NCBI RefSeq assembly: GCF_025583945.1
Contig: NZ_JAOEGU010000006.1
Coordinates: forward strand, 62,001-126,000
Length of the DNA stretch: 64,000 nucleotides
Source: Methylobacter psychrophilus
Lineage (GTDB): Bacteria > Pseudomonadota > Gammaproteobacteria > Methylococcales > Methylomonadaceae
Direction: 5' to 3'
Within the stretch, counting starts at the first letter, position 1. Each line of letters begins with the position of its first letter. Shown piece after piece: positions 45,145 through 53,034 of this stretch. The translations under genes were made by a program, and so were the position numbers. The notes under the pieces were generated by a model that ran no database searches, was not told the origin of the DNA, and saw only the letters and a list, made by a program, of their open reading frames with translations.

Positions 45145-47715
45145 GTGCGTAACGACAACAACCCTGCCAATGATATTGGCACGCAATATTACGCGACGCA
45201 ACTGGGCATTTACGATGAAATGTATGCCACTGAAAATAAAGCACTACCTTATTGGGAGCGCTTTATGGGCGCACTTGAAGCTATGGGCAGCGAAAAACTT
45301 GAGTTACGCCGTAGGGAAGCTCAACGGTTGTTGCGTGAAAATGGGGTTACCTACAATGTTTATGGCGACTCACAAAATTTAACCAGACCTTGGCGGCTTG
45401 ATCCTGTTCCCTTACTGATCAGCAGCGAAGAATGGTCGGTTATTGAAACAGGCCTCAAGCAACGTGCAGCCCTGCTTGACCTGATTCTAAAAGATATTTA
45501 CGGCAAACAAAACCTGCTAAAAAAAGGCTTGCTGCCCGCTGAACTGGTTTTGGGTCATGAAGGCTTTTTACATCCTTGTGTCGGCGCCTTGCAAAATCAG
45601 CTGCGACATCTGACTATTTATTCAGCCAATCTTGCCCGTGGTCCCAACGGTCGCATGTGGGTATTGGATGACCGTACTCAGGCACCTTCCGGCTCAGGCT
45701 ATGCGCTGGAAAACCGCACCGTAATGACACGCGTTCTGCCGGATATTTTTCGAGAGACGCAAGTCCACCGCTTATCCGTTTTTTTTAAAGCCCTACGTAA
45801 AGGACTTGCTGATATTGCGCCGCACAATAAAGAAGACCCGCGTATCGTCATATTAACCCCTGGTCCACTTAATGAAACCTATTTTGAGCATGCCTATCTG
45901 GCCTCTTATCTTGGCTATACTCTGGTTCAGGGCGGCGACCTAACGGTACGTGATGGTCGTGTATGGCTTAAATCATTGACCGGTCTACAAGCTGTCGACG
46001 TTATTTTACGCCGGGTTGATGACTCCTTCTGTGATCCACTGGAATTGCGCAGCAGTTCACAACTGGGCGTGGCAGGACTACTGGAAGTTGTGCGTCGTGG
46101 CAATGTCGCCATTGCCAATCCTTTGGGCAGCAGTATTCTTGAAAATCCTGGTTTACTGGCATTTTTACCGAGATTATCCCGGCATTTTTTAAATGAAGAA
46201 CTCAAGCTGTCTTCGGTTGCAACCTGGTGGTGCGGGCAGCGCCGCGAACGGGACTTTGTCCTGCAAAATCTTGATAATCTGGTCATTAAGCCTATCAATC
46301 GTAGCATGGGTAATCATGCCGTTTTTGGCGGTGAATTAAGTAGTAAAGAAAAAGAACAACTGCGTAGCCAAATTTTGGCTAAACCGCATTTATTTATAGG
46401 TCAGGAACGAGTCAGTTTCTCTACACTACCGGCATTTATCGACCATAGTATCGAACCACGCAACGCCGTCATACGCAGTTTTGTGGTCGCCAGCGGCGAT
46501 GATTATGTGGTGATGCCCGGTGGACTTACCCGTATCGCTCGCCAAAAAGATAATTTTATCGTTTCAAGTCAGGCCGGCGGCATTAGTAAAGACACATGGG
46601 TATTGGCATCTGAGCCTGACAAGCCGATAAGTTTATGGACGCAACCCAAGCGCAATCAACTGATTGATGCAGCCACCGAACCGCTGACCAGTCGCGCGGC
46701 AGACAATCTGTTTTGGGTAGGCCGACATCTTGAGCGCACTGAAGCAGTAACACGACTGTTACGAACCATATTACTAAAATTAAGGGAATCTTTGGAGTTT
46801 AAGGACTCCATTGACACTGAATGCCTTAACGTATTGTTGCGAACCTTGACTCAGGTCACCGGTACTTATCCCGGCTTTGTAAAAGGTGATGCACAGCTAT
46901 TGAAAACACCTGAAGCCGAGTTATTGTCTCTGGCTAAAGATGGTCATCGCAAAGGTTCATTGACGGCAAATATTCAAGCCTTTTTTCAAGCAGCCTTCAG
47001 TATCCGTGACTTTTGGTCACAAGATACCTGGCGTAGTGTTGACAATATTCAACGTCGATGGCAGCAGCGGGTCATCAATAATGAACTCAATATCGAACAG
47101 TTACAAAATAATCTGGATGATTTAATTACCGGCATCGTCGCCTTTACCGGCTTAACCAATGAGAGTATGACCCGTGAAGCCGCCTGGCTGATGCTTGACA
47201 GCGGACGCAGACTGGAACGTGCCTTGGCGCTGATTGCCTTACTCCGCTCAACATTGGCATTGCAACACGAGGATGCCTTACAAAATCAGGTGCTTGAAGC
47301 GGTTCTGGTTTCAACTGACAGTTTAACCATTTATCAGCGTCGCTACCGCTCTTTTATCCAGCTACCGATGGTACTGGAATTATTATTACTGGATGAAACC
47401 CATCCACGCTCAGTCGCCTACCAACTCCATCAGTTATGTATCCACGTGGAAGCATTGCCGCGCTGCAAAGGCAATAGTCATCTCAGTAAAGAAGAGCGAT
47501 TAATTTTAAAAGCTTATACAGACCTGCGTCTGTGCAATGTACTTGAATTAACCCAAGCTACCGAAAATAAAGCTATTTATATTGATTTTGACAAGTTACT
47601 GGCAAATACGACTGCTTTGTTATGGCAGTTTGCAGAAGTTATTGCTGATGCTTATTTCAGCCACTCACAGACTTCGGAGCTGATGATACTTAATACCCCT
47701 GAGGATGAACTGTGA
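45145..47715 (+). CDS. fused circularly permuted ATP-grasp and alpha-E protein
   Basis: An 856-residue protein. Residues about 60-485 are a circularly permuted ATP-grasp ligase (APSGSGYALENRTVMTRVLPDIF, NETYFEHAYLASYLG, LRRVDDSFCDP, VIKPINRSMGN, SQAGGISKDTW). Residues about 515-845 are the alpha-helical alpha-E domain (LTSRAADNLFWVGRHLERTEA). In the second set in this locus these two domains are separate proteins. ATP-grasp enzymes of this type are predicted to form peptide-like amide bonds. GTG start with AAGGA eight bases before. Its stop codon overlaps the next gene by four bases. Confidence 0.93.
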   Translation: MRNDNNPANDIGTQYYATQLGIYDEMYATENKALPYWERFMGALEAMGSEKLELRRREAQRLLRENGVTYNVYGDSQNLTRPWRLDPVPLLISSEEWSVIETGLKQRAALLDLILKDIYGKQNLLKKGLLPAELVLGHEGFLHPCVGALQNQLRHLTIYSANLARGPNGRMWVLDDRTQAPSGSGYALENRTVMTRVLPDIFRETQVHRLSVFFKALRKGLADIAPHNKEDPRIVILTPGPLNETYFEHAYLASYLGYTLVQGGDLTVRDGRVWLKSLTGLQAVDVILRRVDDSFCDPLELRSSSQLGVAGLLEVVRRGNVAIANPLGSSILENPGLLAFLPRLSRHFLNEELKLSSVATWWCGQRRERDFVLQNLDNLVIKPINRSMGNHAVFGGELSSKEKEQLRSQILAKPHLFIGQERVSFSTLPAFIDHSIEPRNAVIRSFVVASGDDYVVMPGGLTRIARQKDNFIVSSQAGGISKDTWVLASEPDKPISLWTQPKRNQLIDAATEPLTSRAADNLFWVGRHLERTEAVTRLLRTILLKLRESLEFKDSIDTECLNVLLRTLTQVTGTYPGFVKGDAQLLKTPEAELLSLAKDGHRKGSLTANIQAFFQAAFSIRDFWSQDTWRSVDNIQRRWQQRVINNELNIEQLQNNLDDLITGIVAFTGLTNESMTREAAWLMLDSGRRLERALALIALLRSTLALQHEDALQNQVLEAVLVSTDSLTIYQRRYRSFIQLPMVLELLLLDETHPRSVAYQLHQLCIHVEALPRCKGNSHLSKEERLILKAYTDLRLCNVLELTQATENKAIYIDFDKLLANTTALLWQFAEVIADAYFSHSQTSELMILNTPEDEL

Positions 47716-48647
47716 AATACCGAATTACCCACAGCACCTTCTATCACTATAGTCAGTCGGTCGGATTATGCCAAAATGAAGTCAAATTACAGCCTCGTAA
47801 TTTCTGGCGTCAGCATTGTCACAACAGCCGTTTTGACATTAAACCGACCCCGATGGATTTTCGCGAGCGAACTGATTTTTTCGGCAATCGCGTGACTTAT
47901 TTCGCTATCCAGCAGCCTCATACGCAACTGATCGTTACCGCAATCAGTGAAGTAACGATATTTCCGAGAGAAAACAATCTGGATTTATTTAATCAGTTAA
48001 CGTGGGAGCAAGTGCGCAGCCTGTTACAGGGAACGCCGCTGCAAATACAGTCACAAAGTGAGCAAAGTCAAAACCAGGTACAAATCCAGGATAATAATCT
48101 TGAAATACTGGACGCACGTCAATACGTAATTGACTCGCCAATGGTGACCATTATTCCTGAGCTTGCTGACTATGCGCGTAGCTCGTTCCTGCCCAATCGG
48201 GCATTGGTCGATGTTGTGCATGATTTAATGGGGCGCATTCATAAAGACTTTACCTATGATCCAACCTTTACCACTATCGCGACGCCCTTATCTGAGGTGC
48301 TAAGTTTTCGTCGAGGCGTCTGTCAGGATTTTGCACATCTGGCGATTGGTTGTTTGCGTGCCTATGGCATAGCTGCGCGTTACATTAGCGGTTATGTTGA
48401 AACTTTGCCTGAACCCGGAAAGCAGCGTTTAACAGGTGCTGATGCCTCCCATGCGTGGTTTTCAGTCTATATTCCCGGTACTGGTTGGCTGGATTTTGAT
48501 CCTACCAATAATACCGTACCGCTGGATCAACATATCACGCTGGCCTGGGGCCGTGATTATGCTGATGTAACACCGCTTAAAGGCATTGCCTTTGGTGGCG
48601 GCCAACATACATTGTCGGTGTCAGTCGATGTATTAAGGCTGGAATAA
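47712..48647 (+). CDS. transglutaminase-like protein
   Basis: A 311-residue protein: N-terminal beta domain (KYRITHSTFYHYSQSVGLCQNEVKLQPR), then a transglutaminase core with catalytic Cys (RRGVCQDFAHLAIGCLR), His (ASHAWFSVYIPG) and Asp (DFDPTNN). No signal peptide. The start codon overlaps the preceding ATP-grasp/alpha-E gene (ATGA-type), so the two are translationally coupled. In such clusters it is presumed to act as a peptidase or transpeptidase on the product of the ligases. Confidence 0.93.
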   Translation: MKYRITHSTFYHYSQSVGLCQNEVKLQPRNFWRQHCHNSRFDIKPTPMDFRERTDFFGNRVTYFAIQQPHTQLIVTAISEVTIFPRENNLDLFNQLTWEQVRSLLQGTPLQIQSQSEQSQNQVQIQDNNLEILDARQYVIDSPMVTIIPELADYARSSFLPNRALVDVVHDLMGRIHKDFTYDPTFTTIATPLSEVLSFRRGVCQDFAHLAIGCLRAYGIAARYISGYVETLPEPGKQRLTGADASHAWFSVYIPGTGWLDFDPTNNTVPLDQHITLAWGRDYADVTPLKGIAFGGGQHTLSVSVDVLRLE

Positions 48648-48653
48648 TAATTC

Positions 48654-48748
48654 AGGTGAAAGGTGCAAGGCGAAAGGCATAAGACTAAAAGGTGAGTTAG
48701 GTTACTCCCCCACTGTTTTTTTAGCCTTTTACCTTGCACCTTTTACCT
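48654..48748. repeat. AAGGTGCAAGG-type inverted repeat with tandem CCTTGAA units
   Basis: Bases 48654-48678 and 48724-48748 are inverted copies with three mismatches; both contain AAAGGTGCAAGG or its complement. Immediately after the right arm, CCTTGAA is repeated three times in tandem (48746-48766). It lies between the transglutaminase and ParA-like genes and may be a dispersed repeat with possible terminator function. Confidence 0.6.
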
Positions 48749-48797
48749 TGAACCTTGAACCTTGAACCTAAATAATTTTTAACTTAGAGGAGTTTAT

Positions 48798-49493
48798 ATG
48801 AGTACCATTCATCTTATTGGCGGCGAAAAAGGCGGCGTCGGAAAATCCGTTGTTGCCCGTCTACTGGCACAATACATGATTGATAAAGATATTCCCTTTA
48901 TCGGTTTTGATACCGATAGATCACATGGCTCGTTACTACGCTTTTACACAGACTATGCATCACCGACTGTTATCGATGATTACCAAAGCCTGGATGCCAT
49001 TATAGAAACCGCTTCAGCAGAACCGGAGCAACATATTTTAGTTGATCTTGCTGCACAAACCCATCATCCATTGGGTAAATGGATAGAAGAATCCGGCGTA
49101 TTGGAATTGGCCGAGGATTTAGGAATTTCAATTTATTATTGGAATGTAATGGACTCAGGTAAAGACTGTGTCGATTTGCTGAACAAGTTACTCACTCAAT
49201 ATGGCACGCGTCTTAACTATATTCTGGTGCAAAATCAACTGCGTGATGAGCATTTTAACATCCTGGAATTTTCGGGCGTTAAAGAACGGGCCCTGGCTTT
49301 TGATGCCAAAGTTATTACCTTAAAGCGCCTGCATGCACCGGTAATGACCAAGATTGACAGTAACAGCTACAGCTTTTGGGCCGCAAAAAACAAAGATCCC
49401 GAAAGCCTCAATGCCTTGGGTTTACTTGAAAGACAACGAGTTAAAATCTGGCTAAATCATGCTTATAAAGAAATTGAATCGTTGGGTATTTAA
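48798..49493 (+). CDS. ParA/MinD-like P-loop ATPase, orphan
   Basis: A 231-residue deviant Walker A ATPase (GGEKGGVGKSVVARLL near residues 8-23; FIGFDTDRSHGSLLRFY; ILVDLAAQTHH as Walker B). The form resembles mobilisation/conjugation ParA-like proteins rather than chromosomal ParA, and there is no ParB partner. GAGG precedes the ATG at nine bases. It sits in the middle of the Anbu-associated locus in the same direction, but a repeat separates it from the gene before. Its role there is unknown. Confidence 0.85.
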   Translation: MSTIHLIGGEKGGVGKSVVARLLAQYMIDKDIPFIGFDTDRSHGSLLRFYTDYASPTVIDDYQSLDAIIETASAEPEQHILVDLAAQTHHPLGKWIEESGVLELAEDLGISIYYWNVMDSGKDCVDLLNKLLTQYGTRLNYILVQNQLRDEHFNILEFSGVKERALAFDAKVITLKRLHAPVMTKIDSNSYSFWAAKNKDPESLNALGLLERQRVKIWLNHAYKEIESLGI

Positions 49494-49619
49494 GATCTTT
49501 TATTGCCATAATCAGGAAACAGGCTCGGGTACTCTACCCGTATCTACAGTTGATATGGTTATACCGAAAAACTGTGTAATTTAGGGTAATCATGAGCCAT
49601 TTTCGCAGGGTTTACCGAT

Positions 49620-50426
49620 ATGAAATTAAGGGTTAGTTGTAATCTTGACTTCCAGATAGTTGAAGCGAGTGTTTTGATTTTAATGCTGCGTCCTTTTAGA
49701 GGCTTACAGCAATGGATAAACCATGAAGCTTACACCATAGAACCTGCCATACCAATAATAGAATGCACTGACAACTTTGGCAACTCATGTCAGCATCTGT
49801 CAGCACCTGTTGGAGATTTTTTGATCCATACCTCGTCTGAGGTCATGGTAAATGATAATAGTGATATTGCACCCGGCGCTTATTTTGTTGAAATACAGCA
49901 TCTTCCCAACGAAGTACTTACCTTTCTGTTACCCAGTCGCTATTGTGAATCCGACCGGTTTGGCGATCTTGCCAGAGACATCATCTGTGACGCCCTGCCC
50001 GGTTACGATCAAGTCAGTAAAATTAATGCCTGGGTTCGGGAATCTATCCAGTATTTACCCGGTTCCAGTGAATTTCCACTCTCCGCTGTTGAAGTACATT
50101 ATCGTGGTTATGGCGTGTGCAGGGATCTTGCGCAACTTGCCATAGCGCTCTGTCGTAGCATAAGCATACCGGCGCGACTGGTTGTGGGTTATCTGTATGA
50201 TTTACAACCCATGGATTTACATGCCTGGTTTGAGGCCTATATTGGCAATCAATGGTACACCTTCGACCCTACACAATTTGACTCTCGGGGTGGCAGGGTG
50301 GTCATTGCTTTTGGGCGCGATGCCGCAGATGTTTCGATATTTCATCAATTTGGTGCAGGCTGTTTATTGAACAACATGGACGTTCGGGTCGATTTACTGG
50401 ATAATTCACCGATTATAACTTTATAA
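49620..50426 (+). CDS. transglutaminase-like protein, Anbu-linked
   Basis: A 268-residue protein: N-terminal beta domain (about 1-110) followed by a transglutaminase core with Cys (YGVCRDLAQLAIALCR), His (LHAWFEAYI) and Asp (TFDPTQFD). It lies 16 bases before the Anbu gene, so they are almost certainly co-transcribed, the arrangement usual for Anbu clusters. No signal peptide. The third transglutaminase-like protein of this locus, and clearly diverged from the other two. Confidence 0.92.
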   Translation: MKLRVSCNLDFQIVEASVLILMLRPFRGLQQWINHEAYTIEPAIPIIECTDNFGNSCQHLSAPVGDFLIHTSSEVMVNDNSDIAPGAYFVEIQHLPNEVLTFLLPSRYCESDRFGDLARDIICDALPGYDQVSKINAWVRESIQYLPGSSEFPLSAVEVHYRGYGVCRDLAQLAIALCRSISIPARLVVGYLYDLQPMDLHAWFEAYIGNQWYTFDPTQFDSRGGRVVIAFGRDAADVSIFHQFGAGCLLNNMDVRVDLLDNSPIITL

Positions 50427-50442
50427 CAACGGCTAAACCTTC

Positions 50443-51198
50443 ATGACTTATTGTATTGCAGCTTCTATAGACGAAGGACTTATTCTGGTTTCCGACTCAA
50501 GAACCAATGCCGGTATTGATAATGTCAGCACGCACGGCAAAATGCACGCATTTGATACGCTAAGCGACCGTAAAATTATTTTACTCTGCGCTGGCAACCT
50601 GGCAACAACTCAGGCCGTTTTAGAACAATTACATCGCGACAAAATAAAAAATGCCAACATAAATTTTAATAATGTAGAAAGCCTGTTTGAGGCCGCCGAA
50701 TATTTAGGCCAGGTCAGCGTTGAAAAACAGAAACAATATGTCAGCGCGCAGGGAAAATCTGCATTTAACCCCTCTGCCAGCTTTATTTTAGCGGGTCAAA
50801 TTGGCACAGATCCCCATGGGGCTTACATGGTTTATGCAGAGGGTAATAGTATAACCAGCTCAGCCAACACACCTTTTCTACAAATTGGCGAAAGTAAATA
50901 TGGTAAACCCATACTGGATCGATTTCTTAAACTGGGCACCTCAATAGACGAAGCGGCACGTTGCTGCCTGGTGTCTATGGACTCTACCATACGTAGTAAT
51001 GCCAGCGTAGGGGCACCTGTAGAAATGCTGATTTACCGTAAAAACAGCTTTAGTCTGGAGGAGTATTATTGTTTCGACGATGATGATGACTATATGTTGC
51101 AGCTCAGACGTAGCTGGGAAACCAAGCTACGTGAAGCGATTGCCTCATTACCCTGCCTGGATAAAAAATTGAATAAAACCATGCATGTCGCTCTATAA
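50443..51198 (+). CDS. Anbu, proteasome-like peptidase
   Basis: A 251-residue Ntn-fold peptidase of the Anbu (ancestral beta subunit) family, relatives of HslV and proteasome beta subunits. After Met removal the N-terminal residue is Thr (MTYCIAAS), the expected nucleophile; SDSRTNAG supplies the conserved Asp and GKMHAF the Lys equivalent to Lys33. Anbu proteins assemble into open rings or helical rods without an attached ATPase. It follows a transglutaminase gene by 16 bases; ATP-grasp and alpha-E genes are nearby, the standard Anbu context. Natural substrate unknown. Confidence 0.93.
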   Translation: MTYCIAASIDEGLILVSDSRTNAGIDNVSTHGKMHAFDTLSDRKIILLCAGNLATTQAVLEQLHRDKIKNANINFNNVESLFEAAEYLGQVSVEKQKQYVSAQGKSAFNPSASFILAGQIGTDPHGAYMVYAEGNSITSSANTPFLQIGESKYGKPILDRFLKLGTSIDEAARCCLVSMDSTIRSNASVGAPVEMLIYRKNSFSLEEYYCFDDDDDYMLQLRRSWETKLREAIASLPCLDKKLNKTMHVAL

Positions 51199-51288
51199 CA
51201 TCATTGGCTTGATACCAATAAGTGGCTGGTGGCTTAAAACCAGCCATGATCTGTTTTAAAAAACCACAAGCACTTTAGAGAATTAACG

Positions 51289-51747
51289 ATGGGCAAAGCC
51301 AGCCGAAAAAAACAGTTACAAAGACAACAAAAACCGTTTGAAAGCGTTAAATTATCGGCAGCGCTGATAGAATTATGTGCAGAATTTGAGCCCGAAAATC
51401 TGTCAACCAAGGAATTTGAGAACCTTATTGCTCTGGCAGCAGTCGCATGGAATATTGGGGTGTTACCCAAAGAAGAACGTATCGATAAGCTTACTGCATT
51501 TATAGATGAAATGCCCGCCATGCGGCAAGAATTGGAAAATGAATTGAGCACTGTAGTCAGTGATGACTCAAAAGAGACTCAGCTTTCACCGGCAAAGACG
51601 ACACTGCATTTTCTGGGCTCGTTGATTCAGCGCAAAGACGAATTATTTCCAGACGACAAGCGGCTTATCGTCAATTTCAACGTCAAAGATAGCCTAACAG
51701 GCCCGCATCTTACCGTGTCATCAGCCCCTATAAAGACTAAAAAATAG
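51289..51747 (+). CDS. small unknown protein after Anbu
   Basis: A 152-residue protein with a basic start (GKASRKKQLQRQQK), a helical middle (AALIELCAEFEPENLSTKEFENLIALAAVAWN) and a C-terminal segment of beta character (LIVNFNVKDS, HLTVSSAP). The GKxSRKK start is also seen in proteins with a C-terminal SecC-like zinc motif, but no such motif is present here. It follows the Anbu gene by 90 bases on the same strand. I do not recognise a family; a link to the Anbu system is only positional. Confidence 0.7.
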   Translation: MGKASRKKQLQRQQKPFESVKLSAALIELCAEFEPENLSTKEFENLIALAAVAWNIGVLPKEERIDKLTAFIDEMPAMRQELENELSTVVSDDSKETQLSPAKTTLHFLGSLIQRKDELFPDDKRLIVNFNVKDSLTGPHLTVSSAPIKTKK

Positions 51748-51749
51748 CA

Positions 51750-51862
51750 CTATAGTAAAATTTCCAATTCACGTTGCTGCAAACTCGTACGGATACCATC
51801 CCTTAAAGGGATGATATCCGTTAGTATCGAAATTATTTATCTTAGAATATATATATTCTTAA
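51750..51862 (-). repeat. MITE-like element, copy 3 (inverted)
   Basis: On the minus strand it carries the GATAAATAATTTCGAT block, the internal palindrome ATCCCTTTAAGGGAT and the GAGTTTGCAGC block, and ends CTATAG, as in copies 1 and 2. One end is altered to an AT-rich palindrome (AGAATATATATATTCT). The right boundary is approximate. Confidence 0.72.
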
Positions 51863-51903
51863 GAGACATTTGCCGTACCGTGCGTATCTTGAAAACCAAA
51901 ACA

Positions 51904-52064
51904 GGCTACCGATTTAAAGCGGGACAGATAAATAAAACTGGCCTATTGATTCCGGGAGCGCTGAGTCCCAGCTCGGCGTAGTCAGTAATTGGTTTGATTA
52001 TCCCGTGCCGAGCTGGGGCTCGGCGCTCCCGGAAAGTTATCTGTCCCGTCTTAAGTTGGTAGCC
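51904..52064. mobile_element. 161-bp nested inverted-repeat element
   Basis: GGCTACC (51904-51910) and GGTAGCC (52058-52064) bound the element. Inside, GCGGGACAGATAA and TTATCTGTCCCG form a second inverted pair, and about 26-bp arms beginning CCGGGAGCGCTGAG (51952) and ending CGGCGCTCCCGG (52032) a third, with two mismatches. There is no coding sequence. The form is that of a non-autonomous MITE or paired REP. It sits between convergent genes and may also terminate both. Confidence 0.65.
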
Positions 52065-52095
52065 ATTAATTCAGAGCCCTATGCTTCCAGCGACT

Positions 52096-53034
52096 TTACT
52101 CCTCGGTAGCCGTCAAAAACCAGTTATCGGCAATTTGAGAATGTAATTCTCCCAACTTGTTTTGTAAACCATCAAGAATACTACGCAATTGATCTTGTGT
52201 GGTTTGCCTGGTATCAATATCTTGCACATAGGCGTCCAGCTCAGCAAGCTTCAAAGGCAACCCATCATTATTAGGTAACTTACTGATACAAAGTGACATT
52301 TCTGCTATGCAGCAACCCACGGATCGCGGCAAATTAGCATCCAACAATAAAAAGTTAAGCACATCATCACCTTTAACCCTGCTACGTATTTGTTGACGGT
52401 ACATTAACAAAGCATTCAGGGCCTTTAAAACATTCATCCATAAAATAGTTTCGTATTGGCGCATTTCATCACTACGCGATTCCGATAGTAGCAAGGAAGC
52501 TAAATCGAGAATACGACTGGTCATATCGGCACGCTCAATGTTTCTACCTAAAAGAATAAACCGATAAGGGTGATTATGGCTCATATAGCCGGACAACAAG
52601 CCTGTAAATCGCTGACAACCTTTCAGTATTTCATTAAGAAATAATACGCGTTGACGCCTGTTAACAACCGTTTCCAGATTGTTTTTTGCAAACAAATACA
52701 TTTCGTTGACTTGCTCCCATGCCTCATCCGGCAACAGCTCCCGGGAGGTACGAATATTTTCCCTGGCCGCGCTTAATGACGAGAATAAAGAGCCTGAATG
52801 ACTGGCATCGGCTAACAGAAATCGGGTGATATTACGCTCATTGGCGACATTGTTTTTTTCATAGAATTCTTGTTCCGAGGCACTGATAAGGATCAGTTGC
52901 CGCCACCCCATTTCAACACCCTTGGGTAAGTCCATTAATAAATTCATATGGACACTAACCAGTCTGGCAATATTTTCGGTACGTTCCAGATAACGTGCTA
53001 GCCAATACAGGCGTTCTGCCGAGCGAGATAACAT
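52096..53034 (-). CDS. alpha-E domain protein
   Basis: A 312-residue all-helical alpha-E protein (MLSRSAERLYWLARYLERTENIARLV at the start; LLGRNIERADMTSRILD in the middle; LLDANLPRSVGCC). It is the separate counterpart of the C-terminal half of the fused 856-residue protein in this locus. It overlaps the last base of the ATP-grasp gene upstream, so the two are translationally coupled. The alpha-E domain has no known enzymatic activity and may hold the ligase and its substrate. Confidence 0.92.
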   Translation of the reverse strand: MLSRSAERLYWLARYLERTENIARLVSVHMNLLMDLPKGVEMGWRQLILISASEQEFYEKNNVANERNITRFLLADASHSGSLFSSLSAARENIRTSRELLPDEAWEQVNEMYLFAKNNLETVVNRRQRVLFLNEILKGCQRFTGLLSGYMSHNHPYRFILLGRNIERADMTSRILDLASLLLSESRSDEMRQYETILWMNVLKALNALLMYRQQIRSRVKGDDVLNFLLLDANLPRSVGCCIAEMSLCISKLPNNDGLPLKLAELDAYVQDIDTRQTTQDQLRSILDGLQNKLGELHSQIADNWFLTATEE

